Notes: generated by a model from the sequence alone, not told the origin. Positions 25,716 through 36,857 are shown, counted from the stretch's first letter. The stretch is 64,000 nucleotides of DNA from an uncultured Bacteroidales bacterium (GCA_900320185.1 ONRD01000002.1:90241-154240); one strand, 5' to 3'. Program-made: numbers and translations.

Positions 25716-26906
25716 TCAGTCCTGCTGCGGTGGAGCCGTCCCGCCCCTCCGCCATGCGGCGTTGACGGCGACGTGTGGCAGGAGCAGCAGCATCATGGCC
25801 ACCGCCACCACCATGAGCGCAGGGTAGAGGGAGATGGATCCTCCACTGAATATGCGGCCGGTGAAGTGGTTGAAGGCCGTCTGCCCCGACAGGGCGATGA
25901 ACATCGCGGCGCTGACCGCCGATCCTGTCTTGGCGCTGAATGCCTCCCCGAGCCGCGAGAGGACCACCGGGAAGGTGGCACCGCAGCCGAAGCCGATGAA
26001 GGTTATGGCCAGGTACGGGACAAAGGAGTTTCCCTTCGCGTAATGCATGAGGATGCAGCCTGCGAGCGCCACCTCAAGGTAGGTCACCAGCATCCTGAGG
26101 TCGCTTGTCCTGGAGGCGAACCATGTCAGCGCCAGCCTTCCTGCAAACATCCCGACCGTGTACATGGTAAGGCAGAAGGTGGCGGCACTGACAGGGAAAC
26201 CGTTGGCTACCAGGTAAGGCTGGAGGTAGTTGCACGAGATCCCTTCGAAGCCGCTCTCGAAAAAGAGGATGAGGGCGAAGAGCAGAAGGACCGGCTTCCC
26301 CATGAGCCTGAGGGAGTCGAGGTAGGATACGTTTTCCTGTTGCTTCGCCTTGGGGAAATCAGTGAGGATGAAGAATATGATGAATGCCAGGGTGACCGCG
26401 GCAGCGGCGGCGAGAGGAATCTTGTAGTCCTTGATGAGGGCGCAGGCAACGGTCCAGAGGAGGGCTCCTATGCAGTAGAATGCGCCAAGGAGGCTCAGCC
26501 GGGGGCTGCGTGTCGTGTCGTCGCTGATGTCCGAGACAAGGGCGTTGGTGAGGCCGTTGAGGATGCCGCCCCCGAGTCCCAGGAGCAGCATGCTGGGGAC
26601 CAGCAGGGACATGGAAGTGAAGCCGGAGAGTCCGAGCAGCCCTGCGAGCGCGGCGACGGCCGCCCCGATGGTCATCCATTTGTAGCCGGACTTGTCCACC
26701 ACGGGCCCGAACAGCAGCGTCCCCGCGAGAAGTCCTATGGACAGGTACTGCGGGAGTGAATATGCCTGTGGCACCCTTGCCTTGAGAGGCTCCATTATCG
26801 ACCCAAGTGCAAGCATCACCACTCCGAACACCGCCATGCCGGCGCAGGCGGCTGCGAATACCCTTTTGCCGGAGTAGCTTGCGGTTTCCATTCTTTTGCC
26901 AGTCAT
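25716..26906 (-). CDS. MFS transporter, probably for a sugar
   Basis: 396 residues with about 12 membrane-spanning segments. The first loop after helix 2 (GPVVDKSGYKWM, residues ~67-78) is a loose version of the MFS motif D/R-x-x-G-R/K, and the two six-helix halves are separated by a hydrophilic stretch around residue 195 (TDFPKAKQQENVSYLDS). It resembles fucose/glucose-type permeases of Bacteroidota. It lies between the ROK kinase gene (22-base gap) and the SIS gene, so it likely imports the sugar derivative used by this cluster. An ATG at 26891 is an alternative start. Confidence 0.82.
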   Translation of the reverse strand: MTGKRMETASYSGKRVFAAACAGMAVFGVVMLALGSIMEPLKARVPQAYSLPQYLSIGLLAGTLLFGPVVDKSGYKWMTIGAAVAALAGLLGLSGFTSMSLLVPSMLLLGLGGGILNGLTNALVSDISDDTTRSPRLSLLGAFYCIGALLWTVACALIKDYKIPLAAAAAVTLAFIIFFILTDFPKAKQQENVSYLDSLRLMGKPVLLLFALILFFESGFEGISCNYLQPYLVANGFPVSAATFCLTMYTVGMFAGRLALTWFASRTSDLRMLVTYLEVALAGCILMHYAKGNSFVPYLAITFIGFGCGATFPVVLSRLGEAFSAKTGSAVSAAMFIALSGQTAFNHFTGRIFSGGSISLYPALMVVAVAMMLLLLPHVAVNAAWRRGGTAPPQQD

Positions 26907-26927
26907 CGTAATACGGTCATATTGAAA

Positions 26928-27923
26928 TCAAAACGCGCCGTCCTGCGGCGATGGCTTCCCCTTGCCGAGGTCCCTGAGGACCATCCAGGCCGCTCCCATC
27001 AAGGCGGCGTCGCCTCCCGAGACGGTGGAGGCGCAGAATTCCACTTCTTCCATGGCTATGGGCTGCCCCCACTTGAGCGCCTCTTCCCGGATCCTGGGCA
27101 GAAGCTGGACGGCCGGACCGAAAACGCCTCCTCCGAAGATGAGTTTCTCAGGATTGAAGAGGCTGACCAGGTTGGCCGAGGCCATCCCCCAGAGCAGTAC
27201 GGCCTTGTCGATGATGCGTAAGGCGAGCGGATCCCCTTCGAAGCAGGCGCTGAACACCTCCCGGGCGGTGATGCTTTCAACCGGGATTGCGGATAGGGGA
27301 CCGTCGTAGCCTGCGGCGGCCGCCACGGCTTCCCGTGCCCGGGCGCCGATCCCGTTGCCGGAGGCGTAATATTCAAAGCAGCCGACCCCGTCGTATTTCC
27401 TGTCATATGGCGGTTCGAGTGCCATCCAGCCTGTCGCGCCTACGCTGTCGCCCTTCCCGTGGAGGACATGGCCGTCGATGAGGATGCCGGCTCCGATGCC
27501 GGTCCCGACGGCGAGGTAGACGGCATCGTCGCAACCCTTGGCGCAGCCTTGCCAGACCTCGCCGAGGATGTAGCATGTCCTGTCGCTTTCAATGTGCACG
27601 GGGATGCCGCGCCGCTCCTCGGGCAACTGTTCCAGCAGGTTCCGCCTGAGGGGGAAGTCCACCCATCCCGGAATGTTCGGAGCCCAGACCGTGCCCTTCT
27701 TGGAGTACACTATGCCCGGGACGCATATTCCGATACCTTCAATGCCGTCCCTGGCTGCCGGATTGTCCCACAGCCCGGTCACCATGGAGCCCAACAGGTC
27801 GGACACATCCTTGCCGGAGCGTCCTTCCAGAAGGCGGGTCTCCCAGGCGAGCACGTTGCCCGAATCCTCGAACAATGCGCCGGCGATCTTGGTCCCGCCC
27901 AAGTCTATGCTTATAACTGCCAT
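26928..27923 (-). CDS. ROK family sugar kinase
   Basis: 331 residues. The phosphate-1 loop ISIDLGGTKIAGALF is at residues 4-18, VPGIV near 69, the catalytic-region VGTGIGAGILIDG near 135-147, and GGGVFGPAVQLLP near 285. The usual ROK zinc motif CxCGxxGCxE is reduced: only VGCFEYYASG (about 175-184) remains, so the metal site is probably absent or altered, a feature of some non-glucose ROK kinases. No N-terminal helix-turn-helix, so it is an enzyme and not a repressor. It heads the cluster with MFS, SIS and creatininase genes, 64 bases after purB, without a clear promoter of its own. Substrate unknown; an amino sugar or fucose-like compound is plausible. Confidence 0.83.
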   Translation of the reverse strand: MAVISIDLGGTKIAGALFEDSGNVLAWETRLLEGRSGKDVSDLLGSMVTGLWDNPAARDGIEGIGICVPGIVYSKKGTVWAPNIPGWVDFPLRRNLLEQLPEERRGIPVHIESDRTCYILGEVWQGCAKGCDDAVYLAVGTGIGAGILIDGHVLHGKGDSVGATGWMALEPPYDRKYDGVGCFEYYASGNGIGARAREAVAAAAGYDGPLSAIPVESITAREVFSACFEGDPLALRIIDKAVLLWGMASANLVSLFNPEKLIFGGGVFGPAVQLLPRIREEALKWGQPIAMEEVEFCASTVSGGDAALMGAAWMVLRDLGKGKPSPQDGAF

Positions 27924-27987
27924 GTCTGGTTATTGTCGGTTGTCTCAGTGTCTGTCATGCGGCCGCTTCCGCTGAGGCTCCTCCGGC

Positions 27988-29349
27988 CTAGAAGCCGGTG
28001 TAATTCCAGGGCGTTATGGCCCGCAGTTCATCCTTGACAGCCTCCGGGACGTCAAGACCGTCGATGAACCGCTTGATGGTGTCCTCGTCGATGGCCTCCC
28101 CGGTCCGGGTCAGCCTCTTCAGGGCTTCGTAGGGGTTGGGGTAGGCTTCACGCCTGAGGATGGTCTGGATGGCCTCGGCGACCACCGCCCAGTTGCCATG
28201 GAGGTCTTTGTCGATGGCCTTCCGGTTGAGGATCAGCTTGCCGAGTCCCTTCCTGAGGGATGCGAACGCGATCATCCCGTGCGCGAGAGGGACCCCGGCG
28301 TTCCTCAGCACGGTAGAGTCGGTGAGGTCTCTCTGGAGCCTTGAAATCGGAAGTTTCATCGAAAGGAAGGTAAGCACCGCGTCGGCCATTCCGAGGTTGC
28401 CTTCCGCATTCTCGAAATCGATGGGATTGACCTTGTGCGGCATGGCCGAGGAGCCGACCTCCCCGGCTACTACCCTCTGGTGGAAATATTCCATGGAGAT
28501 GTAGGTCCACACGTCCCTGCAGAAGTCGATGAGGATGGTGTTTATCCTTCTGAGGCAGTCGAAGATCGCCGCCAGGTTGTCGTAGTGGTCTATCTGTGTC
28601 GTGGGGAACGACCTGCGGAGTCCGAGCGAAGAGGTGAAAGCGTCGGCGAAAGCCGGCCAGTCCACCTGGGGGTAAGCCACCTTGTGGGCGTTCATGTTGC
28701 CGGTGGCGCCTCCGAACTTCGCGGGATATGACAGGCCGCCCAACTGGCGGAGCTGCTCTTCCAGCCGGGCCTCGAACACGCGGAATTCCTTTCCCAGGCG
28801 CGTGGGGGTCGCAGGCTGGCCGTGTGTCTTGGCGAGCATCGGAACGTCATCCCATTCCCGGGCAAGGCAGGAGATGGTGGAGAGGATGTCCTTGAGTGCG
28901 GGAATATACTCATCCTCAAGCGCTTCCTTGAGCATGAGGGGCTGGGCCGTGTTGTTGATGTCCTGGGAGGTGAGCCCGAAGTGCACGAACTCCTGCCAGC
29001 GGTCGAGTCCCATCTCCCTGAACCGCTCCTTGATGTAGTACTCGACGGCCTTGACGTCGTGGTTGGTCACTTTCTCGATTTCCTTGACCCTTGCGGCGTC
29101 TTCCTCAGTCATGTCCCGGTAGAGGCCTCTGAGGCGGGAATATACCTCCTCTTTCCCCATCGAAGTGCCTTCGCCGACATCTTCCAGGCCAGGCAGGGGG
29201 ATCCCGCACAGCGCGATGAAGTACTCGGTCTCCACCCTGACGCGGTAGCGGATGAGTGCATATTCACTGAAATACGGCCTTAACGACGCAGTCTTGGCAG
29301 CGTACCTGCCATCAACAGGAGAGACTGCCACAAGTGAGTTGAAATCCAT
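27988..29349 (-). CDS. purB: adenylosuccinate lyase
   Basis: 453 residues, full length. The fumarase/aspartase superfamily signature appears as GSSAMPHKVNPIDFENAEGN near residue 285-304; early family segments are SPVDGRYAAKT (10-20) and TNHDVKAVEYYIKER (92-106), with QDINNTAQPL (129-138). The enzyme acts twice in purine synthesis, releasing fumarate from SAICAR and from adenylosuccinate, in the cytoplasm. The long form with VSPVDGRY matches the E. coli type. Its start lies 9 bases after the stop of the FtsB-like gene, so the two are co-transcribed. Confidence 0.95.
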   Translation of the reverse strand: MDFNSLVAVSPVDGRYAAKTASLRPYFSEYALIRYRVRVETEYFIALCGIPLPGLEDVGEGTSMGKEEVYSRLRGLYRDMTEEDAARVKEIEKVTNHDVKAVEYYIKERFREMGLDRWQEFVHFGLTSQDINNTAQPLMLKEALEDEYIPALKDILSTISCLAREWDDVPMLAKTHGQPATPTRLGKEFRVFEARLEEQLRQLGGLSYPAKFGGATGNMNAHKVAYPQVDWPAFADAFTSSLGLRRSFPTTQIDHYDNLAAIFDCLRRINTILIDFCRDVWTYISMEYFHQRVVAGEVGSSAMPHKVNPIDFENAEGNLGMADAVLTFLSMKLPISRLQRDLTDSTVLRNAGVPLAHGMIAFASLRKGLGKLILNRKAIDKDLHGNWAVVAEAIQTILRREAYPNPYEALKRLTRTGEAIDEDTIKRFIDGLDVPEAVKDELRAITPWNYTGF

Positions 29350-29358
29350 GACCTGATG

Positions 29359-29685
29359 CTATTTTTCCACGAGGAACACATCGTCTCCAGGCTCGGCGAA
29401 GCCGAAGTTCTCCCGGGCGAACTGTTCCAGGGAGTCCTTGTCCGAGTTGAGGTTACGGATCTGCCGGTCCATGTCGTCGATCTTTGCATTGTACTCCTTG
29501 ACCTGCCTGTCCAGCCTGCGGATGTCCCTTTCAGCCTTGACCCATCGTACGATGTTGTTCTGGTTGACGAAGCCGACCAGGACCAGGAAAAGGAGGGTTG
29601 CGAATATGGCATAACGTGCGAAGGAGCGTTTCTCAGCGTCCTTGCCGTCCTTGCTTCTGTCCCATAGGTCCCTGAACTTTCCCAT
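29359..29685 (-). CDS. FtsB/DivIC-like septum formation initiator
   Basis: 108 residues: a short basic cytoplasmic N-terminus, one transmembrane helix (residues ~24-42, YAIFATLLFLVLVGFV), then a coiled coil (~50-85, ERDIRRLDRQVKEYNAKIDDMDRQIRNL) and a short C-terminal tail ending ENFGFAEPGDDVFLVEK. This is the architecture of FtsB/DivIC, the bitopic division protein that bridges FtsL and FtsQ. The frame extends to 29706, but the -7 box at 29704-29711 supports ATG 29685. It is followed by purB after 9 bases. Confidence 0.85.
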   Translation of the reverse strand: MGKFRDLWDRSKDGKDAEKRSFARYAIFATLLFLVLVGFVNQNNIVRWVKAERDIRRLDRQVKEYNAKIDDMDRQIRNLNSDKDSLEQFARENFGFAEPGDDVFLVEK

Positions 29686-29703
29686 CCTGATAGGTTGTTT
29701 ATG

Positions 29704-29721
29704 CAAAAATAACTATTTTTG
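29704..29721. promoter_or_regulatory. back-to-back -7 boxes of the divergent ftsB-like and nucleotidyltransferase genes
   Basis: Minus strand TATTTTTG at 29704-29711 and plus strand TATTTTTG at 29714-29721, only two bases apart. Their polymerases would compete for the same DNA, coupling the two transcripts inversely. Confidence 0.55.
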
Positions 29722-29766
29722 TAGAAGAAAACCGCATTTTGGAAACATTAAATAATCATTTTTGAC

Positions 29767-30705
29767 ATGAAACCTACATTATTGGTGCTTGCAGCCGGTA
29801 TGGGCAGCCGCTACGGCGGTCTCAAGCAGATGGACGGCCTCGGCCCCAGCGGCGAGACCATCATCGACTATTCGATCTACGACGCCGTGGCAGCGGGATT
29901 CGGTAAGGTGGTCTACATCGTAAGGCAGTACTTCCTGGACCAGTTCAAGGAGACCGTGCGCAACAAATATTCAGGGATTGCCTGTCCCGACGGGACTCCG
30001 CTCGAGTTCGACTTCGTCGTGCAGGAGCTTGACAAGATCCCTTCCCGGTTCGCCCTGAACCCGGAGAGGCAGAAACCCTGGGGAACCGCCCATGCGGTCC
30101 TGATGGCTAAGGATGTCATAAAGGAGCCTTTCGCCGTGATCAACGGAGACGACTACTACGGCAAGGAGTCCTTCTCCATCCTCGCCGACTGGCTCCGTGC
30201 CCATGAGGACTCCAAGGGGGTCTGCAGCATCGTCGGCTTCCAGCTGGACAACACCCTCTCCGAGTACGGGAAAGTCTCCCGCGGAATATGCTACTATGAC
30301 GGGACCAGGCACCTGACCGGAGTCGCCGAGCACCAGAACGTCGGCAAGGAGGAGGACGGCAAGGTCTACGGAGACAACACCGTCACCGGCGACGTCCATG
30401 TGGAACTCGACGCCAAGGCTCTCTGCTCGATGAACATGTGGGGCTTCACCCCGGACTACTTCGACCTCAGCGCCGAGGTGTTCGAAAAGTTCCTCGAGGA
30501 GAACGCTGGTGAACTCAAGAAAGAGTTCTACATCCCTTATGCCGTCGATGTGATGATGAAGGAAGGCACATGCCGGTGCGAGGTGCTGACCACGGCTTCC
30601 CGCTGGTTCGGAGTGACCTACAAGGAGGACCGCCCCAGCGTGGTAGCCAAGTTCCAGGAACTCGTGGACAAGGGAGTCTATCCTACTCCTCTGTGGAAGA
30701 GGTAG
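29767..30705 (+). CDS. sugar-phosphate nucleotidyltransferase family protein
   Basis: 312 residues of the NTP-transferase fold. The nucleotide-binding loop LAAGMGSRYGGLKQMD is at residues 7-22 and the metal-binding VINGDDYYGKESF near 126-138. These enzymes activate a sugar 1-phosphate (or phosphocholine-like alcohol) with an NTP for cell-envelope synthesis. The length fits a stand-alone transferase without an acyltransferase domain. The nucleotide and sugar are not predictable; from memory similar Bacteroidota genes occur next to an aminoglycoside-phosphotransferase-like kinase, which is not present here. The CPBP protease gene follows after 7 bases. Confidence 0.8.
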   Translation: MKPTLLVLAAGMGSRYGGLKQMDGLGPSGETIIDYSIYDAVAAGFGKVVYIVRQYFLDQFKETVRNKYSGIACPDGTPLEFDFVVQELDKIPSRFALNPERQKPWGTAHAVLMAKDVIKEPFAVINGDDYYGKESFSILADWLRAHEDSKGVCSIVGFQLDNTLSEYGKVSRGICYYDGTRHLTGVAEHQNVGKEEDGKVYGDNTVTGDVHVELDAKALCSMNMWGFTPDYFDLSAEVFEKFLEENAGELKKEFYIPYAVDVMMKEGTCRCEVLTTASRWFGVTYKEDRPSVVAKFQELVDKGVYPTPLWKR

Positions 30706-30712
30706 TACGGCC

Positions 30713-31666
30713 ATGGGTTTCTTCAGTCACAGGAAGGTCGAGAAGAATTACGACCTGCTTTCCGCCTGCTCCTGGTACACCCCGGGAGTCGGCGGTTTGT
30801 TCGCGGTCCTTGGCTTTTTCCTCGTTGGGGTCCTTCTCGGGAGCATCGTGACAGTCGGCCTCCTGCTCTTCATGGATGTGGAGTACACCCAGCTGGTCGC
30901 CTATCCCTTGATGTTTGTCCCGGTTTTCATTTTCGTGAGGTTCAAAAGCCTGTCGAACAGCACTTTCGACCGGGGATACAGTTTGGACAGCAGCCACTTC
31001 GGCCATTTGGGAGGAGGCGGTGCCGCCCTGGCTGCATTCTTCGCGGCCCTGGCGGCCATTGTGGTACTCGAGGGACTGTCCTCCCTGCTCCCGCCGATGC
31101 CTGACAGTCTCAAGGAATCAATGGACATCCTGACGGGCGGCCCGTTGTGGCTCAGCCTGCTCCTTACCGCGGTGATGGCGCCCCTGTGCGAGGAATGGCT
31201 CTGCAGGGGAGTCGTCCTCAGGGGACTTCTCAACTACAAAGGCACAGACCCTTTCGCTCCCCAGGAGCCTCGCGGGATGAATCCGGCGCTTGCCATATTC
31301 ATCCAGGCAGTTTTCTTCGCCGCGATCCACATGAACCTCTGGCAGGGCCTCTCGGCTTTCCTGATAGGCTGCCTGATGGGTTATGTCTACTACAGGACCG
31401 GTTCGCTGAAGCTGACCATTCTGATCCATTGCACGAACAACGCCTTGACCGTCCTCCTGACGCATTTCGGGGGTGAGAAGGTGCAGGAGGCGGATTCCCT
31501 GGTGGACCTGCTTCCCGGATGGGAATATGCCATTATGCTGGTTGTCAGCCTGGCCATCCTGGCCGCAGTGTACGCCCAGCTCCGCAGGATCCCCCTGCAG
31601 GATCCTCAGGGCAACTGCGACGTCATCCCTGCGGTTGACGAGACCGACGGGCAGGGTCTTTCATGA
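30713..31666 (+). CDS. CPBP family intramembrane glutamic protease
   Basis: 317 residues, about eight membrane segments. The conserved motifs of the CAAX protease/bacteriocin-processing (CPBP/Abi) family are complete: EEWLCRG (motif 1 EExxxR) near residue 161, FAAIHMN (motif 2, F-x-x-x-H) near 202, and HCTNNAL (motif 3) near 241. Family members cleave within membranes, process prenylated or peptide substrates, or give bacteriocin immunity; the role here is unknown. Its TGA overlaps the ATG of the next gene (ATGA at 31663). Confidence 0.88.
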   Translation: MGFFSHRKVEKNYDLLSACSWYTPGVGGLFAVLGFFLVGVLLGSIVTVGLLLFMDVEYTQLVAYPLMFVPVFIFVRFKSLSNSTFDRGYSLDSSHFGHLGGGGAALAAFFAALAAIVVLEGLSSLLPPMPDSLKESMDILTGGPLWLSLLLTAVMAPLCEEWLCRGVVLRGLLNYKGTDPFAPQEPRGMNPALAIFIQAVFFAAIHMNLWQGLSAFLIGCLMGYVYYRTGSLKLTILIHCTNNALTVLLTHFGGEKVQEADSLVDLLPGWEYAIMLVVSLAILAAVYAQLRRIPLQDPQGNCDVIPAVDETDGQGLS

Positions 31667-32241
31667 CGGCTTCGAGCAAAATCCTGGATGATCCGGAGTT
31701 CGGCCCGGTCGTGCTTCGCAAGCATGCCCGGGCCCGCCGGATTACCCTGCGCCTTTCCTCTGACGGGCGTGTCCGCATCTCGCTCCCTTTCCGTACGTCT
31801 TACATTGAAGCCGTTGCATTCTTCTCCCGAAACCGGGAATGGATCCGGAAGGCCCTTGCCAGGCAGCAGGCGAGGCGGGAAGCCGCTGGGCCCGCTCCGG
31901 CTCCTCCTTCCGGGGAAGACATCCAACGGCTCCGTGCCCTGGCGAAGGAGACTCTTCCGGCCCGCCTCCGGGAGCTGGCCCTCCTGCATGGGTTCAGCTA
32001 TAATGCGGTACGCATCAAGCGCAACAAATCGAACTGGGGCAGTTGCTCCCGCAAGGGAAACATCAACCTGAACCTTTCCCTCGTCCTTTTGCCGGAAGAA
32101 CTGCGCGACTATGTGCTCCTCCACGAGCTCTGCCATCTTCGCCATCCGGACCATTCTCCGGCCTTCCATGCCCTGCTGGAAGAGTTGTGTCCAGGGCATC
32201 TGGCCCTCCAGCGGGCGCTGCGCCGATACAGGCCGGTCTGA
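31663..32241 (+). CDS. YgjP/SprT-like zinc metallopeptidase (DUF45)
   Basis: 192 residues. The zinc-binding motif is HELCHLRHPDHS near residue 149 (HExxH plus the later His), preceded by the family hallmark NKSNWGSCSRKGNINLNLSL near 125-145. DUF45/YgjP proteins are cytoplasmic minigluzincins whose targets in bacteria are unclear. The gene is translationally coupled to the CPBP protease gene by a 4-base overlap. It ends 140 bases before rpsO, which has its own promoter. Confidence 0.85.
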   Translation: MTASSKILDDPEFGPVVLRKHARARRITLRLSSDGRVRISLPFRTSYIEAVAFFSRNREWIRKALARQQARREAAGPAPAPPSGEDIQRLRALAKETLPARLRELALLHGFSYNAVRIKRNKSNWGSCSRKGNINLNLSLVLLPEELRDYVLLHELCHLRHPDHSPAFHALLEELCPGHLALQRALRRYRPV

Positions 32242-32288
32242 CCGTCCCAGCCGTCACTTTGGGGGCGAAGCAGAAATGCAAAATATTT

Positions 32289-32318
32289 TTGATTCTCTGA
32301 AATTTATGCCTATCTTTG
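32289..32318 (+). promoter_or_regulatory. promoter of rpsO
   Basis: TTG at 32289-32291, 19-base spacer, TATCTTTG at 32311-32318. The leader of about 57 bases before the rpsO ATG is long enough to hold an autoregulatory S15 site, but I see no clear pseudoknot. Confidence 0.75.
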
Positions 32319-32381
32319 CACGCTTTTCGCGTTGGGCGGAAAGTCTGAGGTTTTTTTATTATCACAAAATTTTTTGCGAAA

Positions 32382-32657
32382 ATGGCAGAGTATTTACAAG
32401 CCGACAAGAAGCAGGAGATTTTCGCGAAGTACGGGAAGTCTAATACGGACACCGGCTCTCCAGAGAGTCAAGTTGCTTTATTTTCCTACCGTATCAATCA
32501 CCTCACCGAGCATGTGAAGAAGAACAAGAAGGACGTCGTCACGCGTCGTTCCCTTCTCCGTCTCGTGGGTAAAAGGCGTCAGGTCCTGGATTACCTCCAG
32601 AAAACCGACATCGAGAGATACAGAAAAATCATCAAGGAGCTCGGTCTCCGTCGATAA
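32382..32657 (+). CDS. rpsO: 30S ribosomal protein S15
   Basis: 91 residues, the usual length. Characteristic sequence: [38 protein letters not shown] and the C-terminal [22 protein letters not shown], including the RNA-binding basic residues. S15 binds the central domain of 16S rRNA early in assembly. The gene has its own promoter and a strong terminator and precedes pnp, the conserved rpsO-pnp order. Confidence 0.97.
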   Translation: MAEYLQADKKQEIFAKYGKSNTDTGSPESQVALFSYRINHLTEHVKKNKKDVVTRRSLLRLVGKRRQVLDYLQKTDIERYRKIIKELGLRR

Positions 32658-32676
32658 GCATACGATAGGAATCGAC

Positions 32677-32718
32677 AAAGGGATTGGTCCGCAGGTGCGG
32701 CCCATCCCTTTATTTTTT
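32677..32718 (+). terminator. intrinsic terminator after rpsO
   Basis: AAAGGGAT pairs with ATCCCTTT and an inner CCGC/GCGG closes the top, followed by ATTTTTT. It leaves pnp to be reached by read-through or an unseen promoter. Confidence 0.85.
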
Positions 32719-32744
32719 GAAATCAAGCGGTTAAAAGCAGTTAA

Positions 32745-35117
<2,373 letters not shown>

Positions 35118-35146
35118 CGGATCGTCTCCGAATCTATAGCAAAGAG

Positions 35147-35174
35147 GGCGGCTGATAAGTGATTATCGGCCGCC
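35147..35174 (+). terminator. hairpin after pnp
   Basis: GGCGGCTGATAA pairs with TTATCGGCCGCC around a GTGA loop (12 pairs). The U tract following is weak (TTCAGCTTTT). Confidence 0.65.
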
Positions 35175-35230
35175 TTCAGCTTTTCCGTCTCCTCGCAGGC
35201 GGGGCTGTATTAAAATGGGAATGACCTCTT

Positions 35231-36115
35231 TCAGTCCTCCGCTTTCCCATGGCCTGTGTCCCGGGAGGATGGGCTGGAGTATAGCAGGAACAGCTTTACT
35301 GTCCTGAGTGTCTGGGCTATGTCGTGGACCCTCAGGATCGTAGCTCCGCCTTCAAGGGCGGCGAAGTTCGCGGCCTGGGTCGGCGCAAGGGCTTCTTCCG
35401 GGGTGAGGCCGAGCGGTTTGTAGATGAAACTTTTCCTGGAGAGTCCGGCCATTATCGGCCTGCGGAATTCCCGGAGGAGGGACATCTCCCTGAGGAGCTG
35501 CCAGTTCTGTTCCACGGTCTTGGCGAAACCGAAGCCGGGGTCGAGTATCCAGTCTTCAATCCCATACTCAGAGGCTGTCCTGCTGAAATCCTCGAAGAAG
35601 GACCTGACGTCCCGGGTGACATCGTCATAGACTGCAAGGTCCTGCATCGTCTTGGGAGTGCCCTTCGTGTGCATGGCGATGTAGGGGAGTCCGAGGCTTG
35701 AGACGGTCTCCCACATCGCGGGGCAGCCTCCGCTGACGTCGTTCACCATGAAGGGGCCCGCGATGTCGTGGGCCTTGCGTACCATCTCGGGACGGAAGGT
35801 GTCGATGGACAGGCGTGCTCCGGGAAAATCGGCTGCGAACCTTCTCAGGGCGGGGGAAAGCCTCTCCCATTCAAGTTCCGCCGGAACCGGATCCGAACCG
35901 GGACGAGTCGAGCATGCGCCTATGTCTATGATGTCTGCCCCTTCCTCGAGCATGGCGGCCACCTTGGCGGCGAAGCGTCCTTCGTCGAAGGATCCGTCGG
36001 GTAGGATGTGCCTGCTTGCCGCGAAGAAAGAATCGTCAGTGATGTTGACGATCCCCATGACCAAGATCTTTCTCCCTGCAGTCGCTCCCATTGGTAAAAT
36101 GATTGACGCTTCCAT
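35231..36115 (-). CDS. folP: dihydropteroate synthase
   Basis: Up to 294 residues. Family motifs: VMGIVNITDDSFF (pterin loop), DIIDIGACSTRPGSDPVPAELEWER, LSIDTFRPEMV, VNDVSGG, WILDPGFGFAKTVEQNW, GLSRKSF, and a terminal RVHDI. It joins p-aminobenzoate to 6-hydroxymethyl-dihydropterin diphosphate in folate synthesis. The motif that is usually NVTPDSF reads NITDDSF here. The -7 box at 36118-36125 lies so close to ATG 36115 that the transcript would start near or inside it; ATG 36091 (MGATAGRKILVMG) is the better start if that promoter is used. Divergent from tmk. Confidence 0.93.
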   Translation of the reverse strand: MEASIILPMGATAGRKILVMGIVNITDDSFFAASRHILPDGSFDEGRFAAKVAAMLEEGADIIDIGACSTRPGSDPVPAELEWERLSPALRRFAADFPGARLSIDTFRPEMVRKAHDIAGPFMVNDVSGGCPAMWETVSSLGLPYIAMHTKGTPKTMQDLAVYDDVTRDVRSFFEDFSRTASEYGIEDWILDPGFGFAKTVEQNWQLLREMSLLREFRRPIMAGLSRKSFIYKPLGLTPEEALAPTQAANFAALEGGATILRVHDIAQTLRTVKLFLLYSSPSSRDTGHGKAED

Positions 36116-36117
36116 TA

Positions 36118-36146
36118 CAAAAATAGGTAAAAAATGAATATCTTTG
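36118..36146. promoter_or_regulatory. divergent -7 boxes for folP and tmk
   Basis: Minus strand TATTTTTG at 36118-36125 (folP) and plus strand TATCTTTG at 36139-36146 (tmk). Both match TAnnTTTG exactly; clear -33 elements are not seen. Confidence 0.55.
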
Positions 36147-36170
36147 TCATATTAACAGTTGCTGTTGCTG

Positions 36171-36857
36171 ATGCTAGTCGTTCTCGAAGGCCTGGACGGA
36201 GCGGGCAAGTCCACCCAGGTCAGGAAGTTGAAGGAATATCTTGAAACGGTGTGCCCGGTCCTGGAGTATATTCATTTCCCACGCTATGACTCTCCCGTTT
36301 ACGGCGGCTTGATCAGCCGTTTCCTTCGCGGCGACTTCGGATCCAACGATTCGGTCCATCCCCAGCTGGTCGCCTTGCTGTTCGCCGAGGACAGGCATGG
36401 CGCCGCCCCGTCCATCCGGCGGACTCTCTCGCAAGGCGGTACGGTGCTCCTCGACAGGTATGTCTACTCGAACATAGCCTACCAGTGCGCCAAGTTGCCG
36501 GATGCGGACCGCAGGGAGGAGCTCCGCGAGTGGATACTCAATACCGAATATGGCGAATTCTCCCTTCCCCGTCCGGACCTTAACATATTCCTGGATGTGC
36601 CCTTGGGTTTTGTAGAAAGCAGGCTGGAAGCCTCCAGGAAGGGTGCTGACCGCGAATATCTTCATGGAGGACGGGATATCCACGAGGCCAGCATCGATTT
36701 CCAGAAGAGGGTGAGGGAAATCTACCTGAGGCAGGCTTCCCTCGACCCGAAGTTCATCAGGGTGGATTGTTCCGGCCCCGATGGCAGCATGCTTCCCCCC
36801 GAGCCCATATTCGCGAAGGTGAAGGGAATTGTTGACGGATATTTGGCAAATCCATGA
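36171..36857 (+). CDS. tmk: thymidylate kinase
   Basis: 228 residues from ATG 36171. The P-loop EGLDGAGKST is at residues 6-15, the DR-Y motif reads LLDRYVYSNIAYQ near 94, and the LID region carries the family Glu/Arg pattern (RKGADREYLHGGRDIHE). It phosphorylates dTMP to dTDP. A TTG codon at 36159 in the same frame is possible but too near the -7 box at 36139. The stop overlaps the start of the DoxX-like gene (ATGA), so the two are coupled. The Walker loop reads GAGKST. Confidence 0.93.
   Translation: MLVVLEGLDGAGKSTQVRKLKEYLETVCPVLEYIHFPRYDSPVYGGLISRFLRGDFGSNDSVHPQLVALLFAEDRHGAAPSIRRTLSQGGTVLLDRYVYSNIAYQCAKLPDADRREELREWILNTEYGEFSLPRPDLNIFLDVPLGFVESRLEASRKGADREYLHGGRDIHEASIDFQKRVREIYLRQASLDPKFIRVDCSGPDGSMLPPEPIFAKVKGIVDGYLANP

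Noticed and set aside
26928-27923. ROK-family transcriptional repressor
   Set aside because: No N-terminal helix-turn-helix; the protein starts at the ATP-binding loop.
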